From contig VRVR01000050.1 of the NCBI GenBank assembly GCA_009859145.1, forward strand, positions 1 to 64,000: DNA of 64,000 bases, read 5' to 3'. How positions within the stretch are numbered: the first letter of the stretch is position 1; every line of letters starts with the position of its first letter. The translations under genes and the position numbers were made by a program. This document shows positions 19,398 through 29,120 of this stretch, piece by piece. This DNA comes from Andalucia godoyi (taxonomy: Eukaryota > Discoba > Jakobea > Jakobida > Andaluciidae). The notes below the pieces were generated by a model. The model did not search any database. It saw nothing but the letters and a program-made list of their open reading frames with translations, and was not told the DNA's origin.

Positions 19398-19862
19398 CCG
19401 TTGAATGATAACACGTCATTGTCATGCATACGGAAGGAAGTACATATAAACAGACACGATCAATACTGGCCGACACTAGCACGTTTGTTTCACAGGAACT
19501 TGTGCTTATGCACGCTCGGCCAAAGTTCAGCCTGTGACACAGGCTCCGCATTTCCGACACTCTTTAAGGCAACATCCACAGCCATCTATTCTATCGTTCG
19601 TTGGTTTCACTTTTTATGTCCACTTTTTGCAACGTTTGTGCCATAAGGCGACCGAGTATCGCGAGTGGCGGAAGCAAAATGTTTGCGTGTCCCGCGTGTA
19701 GCTCGCAGATTGATCGAGAGTGGAACGGAGCGCGGAACATTTATCTGAAGAACGCAGAGAGGCGTGTTGGGGCCTATCCCCTTCCCGGCAACGGGATGCA
19801 TGATTGAATATGCATGTCTATTCGTAGATATGCATGTTCAGGGTATAATGTAAGCGCTGTGT
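19398..19862 (+). mobile_element. Decayed Fanzor/TnpB-like element, copy F2
   Basis: Plus-strand copy of the same repeat as F1. An open stretch (19601-19807) encodes TFCNVC, GGSKMFACPACSSQIDREWN and then GARNIYLKN. This is the two-CXXC zinc ribbon and RuvC-III D-R-x-W-N-G-A-R-N signature of TnpB/Fanzor nucleases. The tail RRVGAYPLPGNGMHD reaches a stop at 19807. Four nt later comes a 10-bp stem with one G-U pair and a TTCG loop (19811-19834). The left end near 19398 shares ACACGTCATTGTCATGCATA with F1. Upstream catalytic parts are missing or out of frame, so it is a pseudogene. Confidence 0.75.
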
Positions 19863-19971
19863 GCCAATGGGTTGTCTGTCCCTAAGAACCGCATCGTTTT
19901 CTTTTGTTTCTTCTTTTTTTTTTAAATGCAGTGAAGTTTTCTTTTCTCTTTTTTTACTTTGATAAATTAGG
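19863..19971. other. Short spacer after F2
   Basis: T-rich spacer between element F2 and the stop of the pecanex gene; probably that gene's 3' UTR. Confidence 0.4.
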
Positions 19972-22900
19972 TCACAATGGCACAATGCAGCCACCAGAGG
20001 AGTACACTGGGTATCCCAGAGGAGGATCTGCGGCCTGGACAAGGATGTTTCGAAGCAAGCGTTTGTGAGCCTGAATCGAGTATCGTTCGTCGTCGTCGTT
20101 AGTGGCGTACAAGAGCTCCATGGCCAGCGCGGACCATATGGAACGAACGCACTCTCGATTGATGGAGGCAACAGAAAACACAAGCTTCTGCCGACTGCAC
20201 AAAATGGCGTCCGTCGGTGAGGACAGGCTAAACAAGTTGGGAGTACCCTTCGAAATTTCAGAAGCCCATTCCGGTGCAGACGACACGCCGAAGAACCAGT
20301 CCGTCTGATACTCTCCAAGCACTTGGAACAACTCCTCGCTGTCTGATGGACCCACCATGAGAAACTGGTCCATTGCAATCTTGACCGAGTATCGAACGGC
20401 ATTCAAAACGAGACTTCGCAAATGGTTGTGCTTCTCGACCCAGTCGCGATAGGGGGAGTATGGAAGTGATCCTGAGAACAGCTTGTGCAGGTGATACGGA
20501 GTGGTGGCATGAGGAAGATCAACGGCGCGACAAATCATCTCAAACAGCATCTCGCCGGTGTTCAGACTGGCAGGCTTCTTCAACGGAACAGCAGAACTGA
20601 CGGGCTTGCTGCTGTTCCTCTGCACCACCCAGCTTAATATGTCCTCCAGCTCCTCGTCCTCTTTTTCCTTTTCAGCTTTTTTGAAGGAGGGAGCAGCAGG
20701 AATGGCTCGTGAACGGTCTCCTTCCATCTGATCCTTGAGACCGTCAAGAGGATTGCCAAGCGTGCTCAAGAGAGCGCGAATGTCGTCTGTCAGTTTGGTT
20801 CGGTCCTCAACAAGGTCCTCCGCATCCGCCGGTTTGCTGGAGAGCCATTGAGAAGCTGCGTGTCCTTGCTTCGACAACAAAAAGGCAAGCACTAGAGTGA
20901 AAGCGTCAGGGAATGTCTTCTCAAGCACCTCGGGGTTCTGCAACACCGAGTCTACTTTCGAAGCCGATGTGGAGTATCCTTCCGTGCGAAGCAGGGATAT
21001 GGGAGTCGTCGTGTGAAACCACTTGTGATTCAGCATGAATGACCGGCTGCCTCCAATCGGATTTGCAACTGTTTGTGTCTCCTCAAGAAGAGAATCAATC
21101 TCGGTGGCTTCAACGGCGTGACACGACGTCGTTTGGAACTCCAGGCCTTTCAGACACACCACCGCATAGCCAAGTCCCACTTCAAGTACCTCAAGAAGCA
21201 CGATATTGGCATCTTCTCGAAGCAACAAGGTTTGTCCAGCATCGAGCTCACAAGCGGTGGAAATGCTCCGCATCAGAGAAGGAGCAAGAGCCGCGTAGTA
21301 GGTTGCATCTGCGGAATGCTCGATTCGCATTCTACCACCTGGAAATTGCTTCCGCGTCCGAGGAGAAGACGAAACAAACAACGCGACTCCAAAGACAGGA
21401 AGCAAAGGAACAGACAGTATCACAGACAAAACTAGAAAGGCGACGAAAATGGGAAAGAACAGGAATTGCAATCCCAGCGCCACAAGGTACCCATGGAACC
21501 GCATCTTCTTCTCCGAAACGGTGGTCCACCAATGCAGCCACATAAACGAGCACTTCCTGTACAACTCAGCACTGCGAGAAACAAACAACCCCGCAAAGAA
21601 TAGCAGGTACTCGACAGGAGCCCACACTAGTTGGCCACCTAGGCAATACACGAGGAATACGAGCGACACCTCCAGCTGGGAAATTCTCGACGACTGAAAT
21701 GGCTGCCGAGCAGCCCGCGCAATGAAAATCACCGAGAGCCACGCCTTCGAGCCCGACTGGACAGCAGCAAAGACAAATCCTACGCAAGAAACATGTGCAG
21801 CGATTTGCAATGCTATCCGACAGACATTTTTCGTGGCAGACGATGCTTCAACAAACGGGTGTGAAACGAGGGAGAAGACAGAAGTTGCACAAGTTGCATG
21901 CGCCATCACGATCTGTCCGAAAACGGCACAGAATAGAGCAATCGATCCAAAAATCAAAGCCAAGGTGGAATTCGGAGATGCGCTAAAGGATGAACTCTCA
22001 AACAACACCAAACCGGCTGCAGCGAGACCCACGTACAGCCACGTCGCAACTTGAAACAGAGAGTACTTGGAGATCGAATCCCCGGTCATTTGGTTTGCAT
22101 TGGTCTGCAAGCCTATCAGCACCGCAGTCGCTTTGGAGACTATTTGCGAAGACAGTATCACTCCGACAAGGACGCACAAGAAGAGAAAGCCGCCATGCGA
22201 TAGAAAAGGCTGAACAAAGACCAGCATCACGATGCAGCCGCCTGACAAAAGTGACTGCGCAACAAGCACAAGATCCGATGAGGCATATGAACCGCCAAAA
22301 GCATGAACGAGTGATTGCTCACATGCCCACAAAACGAACACATCCACAGACGGAAGCAGTCCGAGCGCAAACAAGAGAGGAAACGCAGCGAACACGACAT
22401 GCGCGACGAACGAATCGGGAAAGAAGCAAACAGCAAGTGCATAACACAGCCTCGAGACCATATTGAACCCGATAGGATCTTCTGCACAGAGAACGGCTAT
22501 TTCGACAGGACATCTGCCAACCGCAGAGTACATGCAAACCGCCAAAGAGAGAAACCCTGTAGCTACAAACCACCATGACTGTTCCAACACAGCAAATGCA
22601 AGAAATCGGCAGGAGACTCCAGAGACGCCTGTCAGGAGCATTCCAAGAGCAGCGATCTGGAACCACCTTCGTTTCGGAAACAGGCTGGCGAAAGCGGATG
22701 AACTCCACAGGGAGTCCACGTCAGGGTCGTCATCCACAAGCATGCTTAGTGCCGAATTGTGTTTTCCGTTGGCCAGCACGATGCTGTCGGAAGAGTTTCT
22801 TCCCACCGAAAACACAATCTGAAGCACAACAAACAGTGCAAGATTTGCTGCACCGCAGAGGATAAAGACGAGGTAGCCCTCCGCACCGGACACGGTAACT

Positions 22901-23130
22901 CCAAAAACCGAAAAGAGCGCAAAGATGAGAACAACCGCAGGGAATAATAGCCAGAGACTGATTTGAAACATCTTCGCGCTCCAAACCAGTTCATTTTCAG
23001 AAAACAGTCGCAAACCTCCTAAAAGCGTCTCAAGATAACGACGGCGGAGGAATGACCATTTGTAATCATTCATGACGAATGCAACATCGACTCTTCCAGA
23101 TGATCGGCGACCATTCTCATTTGCAGACAT
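19972..23130 (-). CDS. Pecanex-like multi-pass membrane protein (PCNX4 type)
   Basis: A 1052-residue polytopic protein. The amino terminus has NDYKWSFLRRRYLETLLGG, like the opening of pecanex 4. Many hydrophobic segments follow up to about residue 580. The cytosolic carboxy-terminal pecanex domain is unmistakable: YRDWVEKHNHLRSLVLNAVRY, then DDERYSIQAHKRLLRN and QAADPPLGYPVYS close to the end. Pecanex proteins reside in ER/Golgi-type membranes and in flies affect Notch signalling; the biochemical role is unsettled. The frame is open further upstream, but I chose the ATG at 23130 because homology to PCNX4 begins just after it. Confidence 0.92.
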   Translation of the reverse strand: MSANENGRRSSGRVDVAFVMNDYKWSFLRRRYLETLLGGLRLFSENELVWSAKMFQISLWLLFPAVVLIFALFSVFGVTVSGAEGYLVFILCGAANLALFVVLQIVFSVGRNSSDSIVLANGKHNSALSMLVDDDPDVDSLWSSSAFASLFPKRRWFQIAALGMLLTGVSGVSCRFLAFAVLEQSWWFVATGFLSLAVCMYSAVGRCPVEIAVLCAEDPIGFNMVSRLCYALAVCFFPDSFVAHVVFAAFPLLFALGLLPSVDVFVLWACEQSLVHAFGGSYASSDLVLVAQSLLSGGCIVMLVFVQPFLSHGGFLFLCVLVGVILSSQIVSKATAVLIGLQTNANQMTGDSISKYSLFQVATWLYVGLAAAGLVLFESSSFSASPNSTLALIFGSIALFCAVFGQIVMAHATCATSVFSLVSHPFVEASSATKNVCRIALQIAAHVSCVGFVFAAVQSGSKAWLSVIFIARAARQPFQSSRISQLEVSLVFLVYCLGGQLVWAPVEYLLFFAGLFVSRSAELYRKCSFMWLHWWTTVSEKKMRFHGYLVALGLQFLFFPIFVAFLVLSVILSVPLLPVFGVALFVSSSPRTRKQFPGGRMRIEHSADATYYAALAPSLMRSISTACELDAGQTLLLREDANIVLLEVLEVGLGYAVVCLKGLEFQTTSCHAVEATEIDSLLEETQTVANPIGGSRSFMLNHKWFHTTTPISLLRTEGYSTSASKVDSVLQNPEVLEKTFPDAFTLVLAFLLSKQGHAASQWLSSKPADAEDLVEDRTKLTDDIRALLSTLGNPLDGLKDQMEGDRSRAIPAAPSFKKAEKEKEDEELEDILSWVVQRNSSKPVSSAVPLKKPASLNTGEMLFEMICRAVDLPHATTPYHLHKLFSGSLPYSPYRDWVEKHNHLRSLVLNAVRYSVKIAMDQFLMVGPSDSEELFQVLGEYQTDWFFGVSSAPEWASEISKGTPNLFSLSSPTDAILCSRQKLVFSVASINRECVRSIWSALAMELLYATNDDDERYSIQAHKRLLRNILVQAADPPLGYPVYSSGGCIVPL

Positions 23131-23396
23131 TATTTCATCGCAAGCTGTTGCAATAATCAGCGATATGATTTGATTTTGGAATTTAAAAAAACACGTAATA
23201 AATAAGAAGAAGAAGTATATATGAAAATGTTTCCGTTTTGTTTTGGAAGGAAATGACTGATTCAAAAACAATAACGAGTGAATTGCATTTTTTTGTTTTG
23301 AAGGAGACGGGATTCGGTAATTAGGTAATTTGTCCGACTTGTTTTTTTACAGCAGGAATGTTTTGATTGTCTGCTGCCGTTGCAAGAATCGCTTAC
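23131..23396. other. Intergenic upstream of pecanex gene
   Basis: AT-rich, no gene seen. Contains the presumed promoter of the pecanex gene and ends at the boundary of element F3. Confidence 0.4.
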
Positions 23397-24270
23397 ATTG
23401 CATACTAACCACGGATGATCATCGCTGATCACCCATAATCAATGTTGCAAACCAGCAACAATGCAGAGCATGATTGGGAAGGTGGTAGGCCCCCAACACG
23501 CCCCTTGGCATGAGAGACGTTCCTAAGATAGATGTAGATGTTGCGCGCGCCGTTCCAATCGCGGTCGAGCGTGCATGTGCACGATGGGCAACCCAACACA
23601 CCTTGTTTCCACACAACTTGCGATGGATTTCCCCGCAACGGCGGCACGCTTTAGATGTGCACTCCTCCGTCACAAGTCACAATCGACACCTGCCGCCCCC
23701 ACGATTTCGCACAGTTTTTGCAGAGCAGCCGCTGCTGGAATTGATAATGGCCCCATGTCAACATCTGCCGCGCAGTTGTCGCCTTGGCGATCTTTCCTGG
23801 CAGCGGCCCAGCGCCGAAGGGTGGCGGTGGTGGAGATGTCATTGGTCCTGTGCAACGCTGCGGGCGTGACGTGCACGGACAATAAGAATAAAAACAAAAA
23901 TAAGAAATGAGCGTCGCTGTGCGAGAACGCAGCGCGGTTGCGTGTTTATATAGGGATTTCATGATCAAAATGGGGCGAAACGAATCGGGCATCGTGTGAC
24001 GGAGTTGCCAAGATAACCAACGCATGCGCATGGCGAGTGGCAGTGTTTTTTTGTTTGCGTGCGCTTTAGATTGCTTCATCATACCGCAATAAGTGACAGC
24101 GGTACCATCAGAGGTCACAGAAAACGAGAAGACGGTTCCAGATGTGGCGCGCGATATGCGTGAGATGGAACAAAGGAGGGTGGATATCGTCGTCAAAAGG
24201 TCATGCTCGTCCAAGTGCGTGGATGGCAAATCGTCATCCGTCGTGCAATTAATGGATTAATTGTCGACAG
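23397..24270 (-). pseudogene. Fanzor/TnpB-like nuclease pseudogene, copy F3
   Basis: Best preserved of the five remnants, read on the minus strand. In order: SFSVTSDGTAVTYC (about 24120), resembling the TDG motif that precedes RuvC-I in Fanzor proteins; MLTWGHYQFQQRLL (about 23740), the helix before RuvC-II; TEECTSKACRRCGEIHRKL (about 23640), with the RuvC-II Glu and first zinc-ribbon CXXC; then CPSCTCTLDRDWNGARNIY (about 23570), with the second CXXC and RuvC-III Asp. These occupy three frames, so at least two frameshifts separate them, and the RuvC-I Asp region is not recognisable. It ends with a GCGA-loop hairpin at 23413-23434 that contains the stop codon. Positions 23397-24101 share both ends with derivative F5. 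Confidence 0.8.
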
Positions 24271-24522
24271 GATCAGTGTCACCTGCCCGGCAAGGTGCGC
24301 AGCATGAAGAACTACGGACTCTTCCAAACATCTGCAGCAGGAGATGGGTGGCAGGGAAGGAAAATGATATGTAAAAAAATCAGAAAATTTGGTTCTTTTA
24401 CGCTAGAATACAGATCATCGACAAGAATGAGAGGAAATGTTCGGAAAATGAAACCTGCAGCAGTGCACGGTTTTTAGAATAACGACGGTGACAACAACAG
24501 TATGAACGCGCATCCAAGCGTC
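24271..24522. other. Spacer between F3 and the next gene
   Basis: No gene or repeat recognised. Presumed 3' UTR of the minus-strand gene that follows. Confidence 0.4.
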
Positions 24523-26112
24523 TTACAGGTATCTAGATCCTGACGGTTGTCTTGCAGGGGCGATAGAACTGGATCTGGAGCCGGACCCAGAGCCAGAAAG
24601 AGTTTTCAAGAGAAAAAGATCCTCGTCGGCAGCACCATTATTGTTTGAGTTTCCCCAAGAAGCTCCAGACACCGACACACCAGGCTGCATGGAACTTGAA
24701 ATCAGCGGTTCTTTCGGCTCAGCATGGAAAACACGGATTGCGTTGGTGAGCCGTCTGTGCAGAACCTGGATTTCGGATTCGAGCATCTCGACAGTTCGCT
24801 TCACTTCAAAAACAGCACTACTTCCGTTCGGCCCACCGGCTACTTCGTCTCCTCCAAGGCCAGTAGTTCTGCGAATGTGGTCATCGAACCGAGACGCCGC
24901 CCTCTGCAGCGTCATCAAATCACTCTTAATCCCGTTTGTCGTGCGCGTCGATTCCTCCAGTCGATTCACTGCCGTCTCCTCCAGCTCGTTTCCCCAGCGA
25001 ATTTGCTGCTCCAGACGATCCTGTGTCATTCGAAGCCCCGATTCTACATCTGCAATCCTGGCCAGAATACTCGATGTATTGGACTGTGCGTTCTGCGCCA
25101 TGCGCTCCGCACTCTCTGCAGACAGCGACAGCCTGTCCAAGCGGTCTACCGTCTCTCCAAATCGCTTTTCCACAAGTGTCACAACTCTTTCCGTAGACGA
25201 TGAAGACGATAACGTCGACGCCTCCAATACCGCCAAGCGATGCTCCATTGCTGCGAGCGCCCCTGCAACACCAACTCGTTCTCGGTCTGACGCGTCGCGC
25301 ATCGCCGACAGCGTGGCCTCCAGCCTTACAAAGTGGTCATCCAGGATGGTTCGGAATCGCATCCGCTCCTGCTCCGACTGAAACACATTCTGACCCCCTC
25401 CTCCAAAACCAATATTCCCAGTCGACAACGAAGACGAAGGGGGTCCATACAGCGACGATCCAGCGCCCGTTGTGGGAGCCACAGACCCCAGCAATGCATC
25501 AAACTGCGCACGGATATCGTCACGGACGTGATGCAAGTCCTGTGAGAGCGCCTGGGCCTGTGCCTCCATGGACTCTTGGATCGCACGGATGTCAGTCCTG
25601 CCTGTACTTGCACCCATATTTCCATATGCCCCCACCGGCGGGTTGGATCCCGACAAGTTCGACGACGACGGAGCACCCGAAGAAGCACTGCCCAGACGCG
25701 ACAACTGATGGTCAATATCGCGGAGCGTGGTGGAGGCCAGCACGCGCCGAGCATCCGAAACACCTCCACCAGAAGATGCCGACGAAGAAGCAGCACCAGC
25801 GCCAGCACCGTATCCAGACCCTGAATTCGGAGTAAACGTCAAGCTGGAAGAGCGCAGAGTGGGTCGAGAAGGCGTAGCGTCGCGTACAGGCGCAGTCGGT
25901 TCGAAATCATGTTCGGAAAGCGACGGCCCACGCGAGCCAGATGCAAAAGACTGGTTGTTGGGCTCCATCGAAAGCCGTCGGTATGCAGACGACGGATATT
26001 GATTTGCTGATGACGCAGACGCACCAGCATTGGCTGATTGTCCAGACTGGTGGGAATTCGCTGCCGACAGCAGCGGAACAGAGTCTGTGAATCGAACTGC
26101 TGACAGCGACAT
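24523..26112 (-). CDS. Ser/Gly-rich protein with coiled-coil C-terminal half, unrecognised
   Basis: A 529-residue protein. Residues 1-230 are low-complexity, rich in Ser, Gly and Ala with scattered Pro and Arg. Residues about 240-450 are regular helical coiled coil (for example the segment EQERMRFRTILDDHFVRLEA, and later RMTQDRLEQQIRWGNELEET). The last 80 residues are again Ser/Gly-rich and end SGSRYL. No enzymatic or membrane motif. It may be a cytoskeletal or scaffold protein, but I cannot assign a family. Start is the first ATG in frame, opening MSLSAVRFTDSVPLL. Confidence 0.75.
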   Translation of the reverse strand: MSLSAVRFTDSVPLLSAANSHQSGQSANAGASASSANQYPSSAYRRLSMEPNNQSFASGSRGPSLSEHDFEPTAPVRDATPSRPTLRSSSLTFTPNSGSGYGAGAGAASSSASSGGGVSDARRVLASTTLRDIDHQLSRLGSASSGAPSSSNLSGSNPPVGAYGNMGASTGRTDIRAIQESMEAQAQALSQDLHHVRDDIRAQFDALLGSVAPTTGAGSSLYGPPSSSLSTGNIGFGGGGQNVFQSEQERMRFRTILDDHFVRLEATLSAMRDASDRERVGVAGALAAMEHRLAVLEASTLSSSSSTERVVTLVEKRFGETVDRLDRLSLSAESAERMAQNAQSNTSSILARIADVESGLRMTQDRLEQQIRWGNELEETAVNRLEESTRTTNGIKSDLMTLQRAASRFDDHIRRTTGLGGDEVAGGPNGSSAVFEVKRTVEMLESEIQVLHRRLTNAIRVFHAEPKEPLISSSMQPGVSVSGASWGNSNNNGAADEDLFLLKTLSGSGSGSRSSSIAPARQPSGSRYL

Positions 26113-26856
26113 TCTCTTTTTTCTCTTTTCTTTTCGTTACTTGTTTTTTCCTGACTGTGTTCCGTTGCAGTAGAAGATCCAGCGTGAAACCTGGATAGAC
26201 GACAAGAGACACGTACTGGCAGAGAATGAACGCAATTGCAATCACAGTCACAATCAATCACAATTGCAATTGCAATGAGAGCCGCTCAAAACAAAAAAAC
26301 AAGGAAGCGGACAAGTTTGTCAAGGCCCGACTCCTTTGCAGATCAGAATCCAGTGTGAAAAACGGACGGAGAAAGTCGTGTAAGAAGAAGATAAAGGAGA
26401 TGGGGAAAAAAAGGAAAGGGGAAAAAATATGAAAAAAACAGTGACTTCTTTTTTCTGCGAGAGAGGGTTTTCCCGTTTTTCTGATTTTCTTCTCTTTTTT
26501 TTTTCCCCCTCTTTCCTTTGTTTTCTTTCTTTTCACTGTTGCGATTGGGGGGGAAAGAGTAAAGGCGGGAAAAGATGAGATGAAAAAAACAACGGGAAAC
26601 GCACACGGCTCTGTTTGCTGAGCTTGTGCACATCAGATGGTGGTGTCATGGCCCATCGGACACAGCTCATACAAGCCATTTTGCTCATGCCCGAGTTGCC
26701 GACACAATCGCATATTTTATTTTTACAGACGTTATTTCACATTTGCCCGATTTGGGGGGAAACGGGTCGTTTGAAACTACGGCGAGTTCGGAAACTTACA
26801 GCACCGATACGTGGGGCATGGCAGCTGGCAGGAGGAACGGCAGGTGGCTAATCCGT
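26113..26856. other. Intergenic with CAATTG-rich patch
   Basis: No supported gene. A patch at about 26229-26276 repeats CAATTG and CAATCACA words. Runs of T/C and G/A at 26385-26570 are low-complexity. These presumably include the upstream region of the coiled-coil gene and the 3' UTR of the Sds3-like gene. Confidence 0.4.
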
Positions 26857-27426
26857 TCAAGGAAGCACCCCGCCCTTTGCATGAATTGCATAGGACCGAA
26901 ACAGATTGACGTCTGCATCCTTGTCTTCCTGCGACAACTCAAACACAATGTTTGCGATCTGCTCCTTTCTTTTCGCAGCCCGCGCATCTCGATCTCCAAC
27001 ATACTCCTCCGGTCCCGGTTCCATCATTTCTCTTCTTCTAAGCTTCCTGGCAACCTGTTCACGAAACACCACTGTGGAAGAAGGCTGCACCCCCTTCAAA
27101 GGAAACTCGGTCTCCTCCAGCTTCTTTTGTCTCTCCAACACCACCGTCAGCATTTCCTGCTTCAATCGCCCAATTTCGTCCTTTTCTTCATCTTCTGCCT
27201 GCTTCTTTTCGGCGGCAAATCGACGATTCGCAGCGATTATTTGAGCCCTTCGCACGCGGTCCGATGCTTCAAGCCGAGCAGTCGTCCGGCGCTTGACGAG
27301 AGAGACGCGTTTCGTCAATTCGGGATGAATGTCCGCCAGGATCGCAGACGCCTCTTCCTGAAGCGTCATCATTTCGTGTTCATACTGCGTTGCCCCGGTC
27401 GCCGAAAGTGCAAATTTACTCGACAT
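26857..27426 (-). CDS. Sds3/SUDS3-like chromatin corepressor subunit (putative)
   Basis: A 189-residue, highly charged protein. Residues about 15-105 form a coiled coil (RVRRAQIIAANRRFAAEKKQ, then EIGRLKQEMLTVVLERQKKL) with the layout of the dimerising helix of Sds3, a subunit of the Sin3 histone deacetylase complex. It is followed by ARKLRRREMMEPGPEE, which parallels the TRKLRRRPND segment after the helix in SUDS3. It lacks the acidic amino terminus of the animal protein. If correct it acts in nuclear transcriptional repression. The assignment rests on short motifs and could be wrong; a generic coiled-coil protein is the alternative. Confidence 0.6.
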   Translation of the reverse strand: MSSKFALSATGATQYEHEMMTLQEEASAILADIHPELTKRVSLVKRRTTARLEASDRVRRAQIIAANRRFAAEKKQAEDEEKDEIGRLKQEMLTVVLERQKKLEETEFPLKGVQPSSTVVFREQVARKLRRREMMEPGPEEYVGDRDARAAKRKEQIANIVFELSQEDKDADVNLFRSYAIHAKGGVLP

Positions 27427-28404
27427 TCTTTCTGAAATAAATTGTCTTCGGTCCGTCCGTCAAAAGTAGCAGAGCAGAGAAAAGGGGAAACCAAAGAAAA
27501 ATACCACTACTACAACTACTACTACTGCAGCAACAACAGCCAATAAACGATAGCGATAATTAAAATAGTGGAAAACGAAAAAGACCTTCAAACCAGATTG
27601 GTGATGCGACGTGACTGCAATCGGAAGAAACGTAAGAAGCGGCGTCGATTGAAACGATTCTTACCTAGGACAACTCGCCAAGGCTGAGAAGCAGGTGAAG
27701 ACAACACTTTTTCAAAATGGATTGGCAGTCGACGTTTGCCGACGTGGCACACGCTTTTTTCCCTTCTTTTGTTGGCAGTTCAAAAAGCAGACATCCACTG
27801 TAATACAAAAAAGGTTGCAAAAAACCAAAACCACGGAAAGTCCCTTTGATTAGCGGATTTTATTTAGGAAATCTCTTGGGAGCACTCTAACCCTAGTGCA
27901 CCCTTAGGGTTTCCGCTGCTCTTCTGTGCATCACCCCCCAAATTTCTAATGTTCCCAAACACCGTGATTTTATTTCTCGTGTTTCTCGTTTCTTGTGGGT
28001 TGTCTTTATCCTTATCGCACAGGTTTGTATTCTAGCCCCTTAGTACCTTGTCTTTTTGCATAGGAACTGGTTTGCAGTCGTCTGGGTCAAAGTCGTCACA
28101 AAAAAGTCGCATCGATCGCCACGCGTTATCGAATCGGAATTCTCATTTGTCAGTTCGCTACCGTCGTCGTCTTCACAAACCTGTCGTTTGTGTTTGGCTC
28201 GATTTCATCACATCCACACTGCCCTCCTGGCACCCGCTGTCCCGACGTTTTTTGTAACCCTGCGATTGCATCCATAGTCCCCTGCTTTTGAGAGATTCCT
28301 CCTCTCCTTGCTCTTCTTTCCAGTGATTCACCCAGCATATTCTAACACGTTTCGTTTTTTCTTCGTCTTTTGTCCCTTTTTTCTGTTTTGTTATCAACAT
28401 TAGC
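27427..28404. other. Divergent region upstream of uS4, with telo-box-like words
   Basis: Almost 1 kb without a gene. It holds an ACTACTACAACTACTACTAC-type run near 27507 and two telo-box-like words (TAACCCTAG at 27888-27896 and TTAGGGTTT at 27904-27912) about 500 nt before the uS4 ATG. The 200 nt before uS4 are pyrimidine-rich. A 5' UTR intron of uS4 is possible but not provable. Confidence 0.5.
27888..27912. promoter_or_regulatory. Inverted pair of telo-box-like words upstream of uS4
   Basis: TAACCCTAG and TTAGGGTTT (the exact complement of AAACCCTAA) lie 7 nt apart in inverted orientation. They match the pair upstream of eL27. A role in ribosomal-protein transcription is inferred by analogy with plant telo-boxes. 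Confidence 0.4.
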
Positions 28405-28983
28405 ATGGGCCGCAACTACCGTAACTACTCTACGACTTATCGTGCACCTCGTCGCCCCTTCGAGAAGGAGCGTCTCGAGCAGGAGGTTAAGCTTTGCGGA
28501 GAATATGGTCTCCGTGCCAAGCTTGAGATCTGGCGCATGAACTTCTTGCTCGGACACATCCGTAAGACTGCCCGTGTCTTGCTGACCCGTGACGAGAAGG
28601 ATTCTCAGCGCCTGTTCGAGGGAGCCGCTCTCCTTCGCCGCCTGAACCGTCTCGGTCTCTTGGGGGAGACTGAGCAGAAGCTCGATTATGTCCTCGGACT
28701 CAAGGTTGAGAACCTCCTCGAACGACGACTCCAGACTGTTGTCTTCAAGAAAGGTCTTGCCAAGTCTATCCACCACGCCCGTGTTCTCATCAAGCAGGGA
28801 CACATCTGTGTTGGAAAGCAGGTTGTTACGTCTGCCTCCTTCATGGTTCGTGTTGATGCTGAGAAGCACATCGACTTCTCCCCCCTGTCCCCGTACGGAG
28901 GTGGAAAGTCTGGCCGTGTGAAGCGCCGCAACGACAAGATGCGCAAGACTCGTGAGTCTGGCAGCACTGAGGACGAGTATTAA
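28405..28983 (+). CDS. RPS9: 40S ribosomal protein S9 (uS4)
   Basis: Structural protein of the cytosolic small ribosomal subunit, 192 residues, normal length. Conserved order: [20 protein letters not shown], then [17 protein letters not shown], and the S4 RNA-binding domain from about residue 107 ([20 protein letters not shown] and [15 protein letters not shown]). Strong C/G-ended codon bias, like eL27. Start ATG gives the family's MGRNYRNY opening. Confidence 0.99.
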   Translation: MGRNYRNYSTTYRAPRRPFEKERLEQEVKLCGEYGLRAKLEIWRMNFLLGHIRKTARVLLTRDEKDSQRLFEGAALLRRLNRLGLLGETEQKLDYVLGLKVENLLERRLQTVVFKKGLAKSIHHARVLIKQGHICVGKQVVTSASFMVRVDAEKHIDFSPLSPYGGGKSGRVKRRNDKMRKTRESGSTEDEY

Positions 28984-29120
28984 GCGCTGTGAGTTTACGC
29001 ATTCGTAAATAAAATAGACAAGAAGTGAGTGAATTGCGAGTTGCAGAATATCTCTTTTTCTTATTATTACCGGGTTTTGTTCTGTTTTGTTTGTTTGTTT
29101 GTTTGTAAATTACGCAATTG

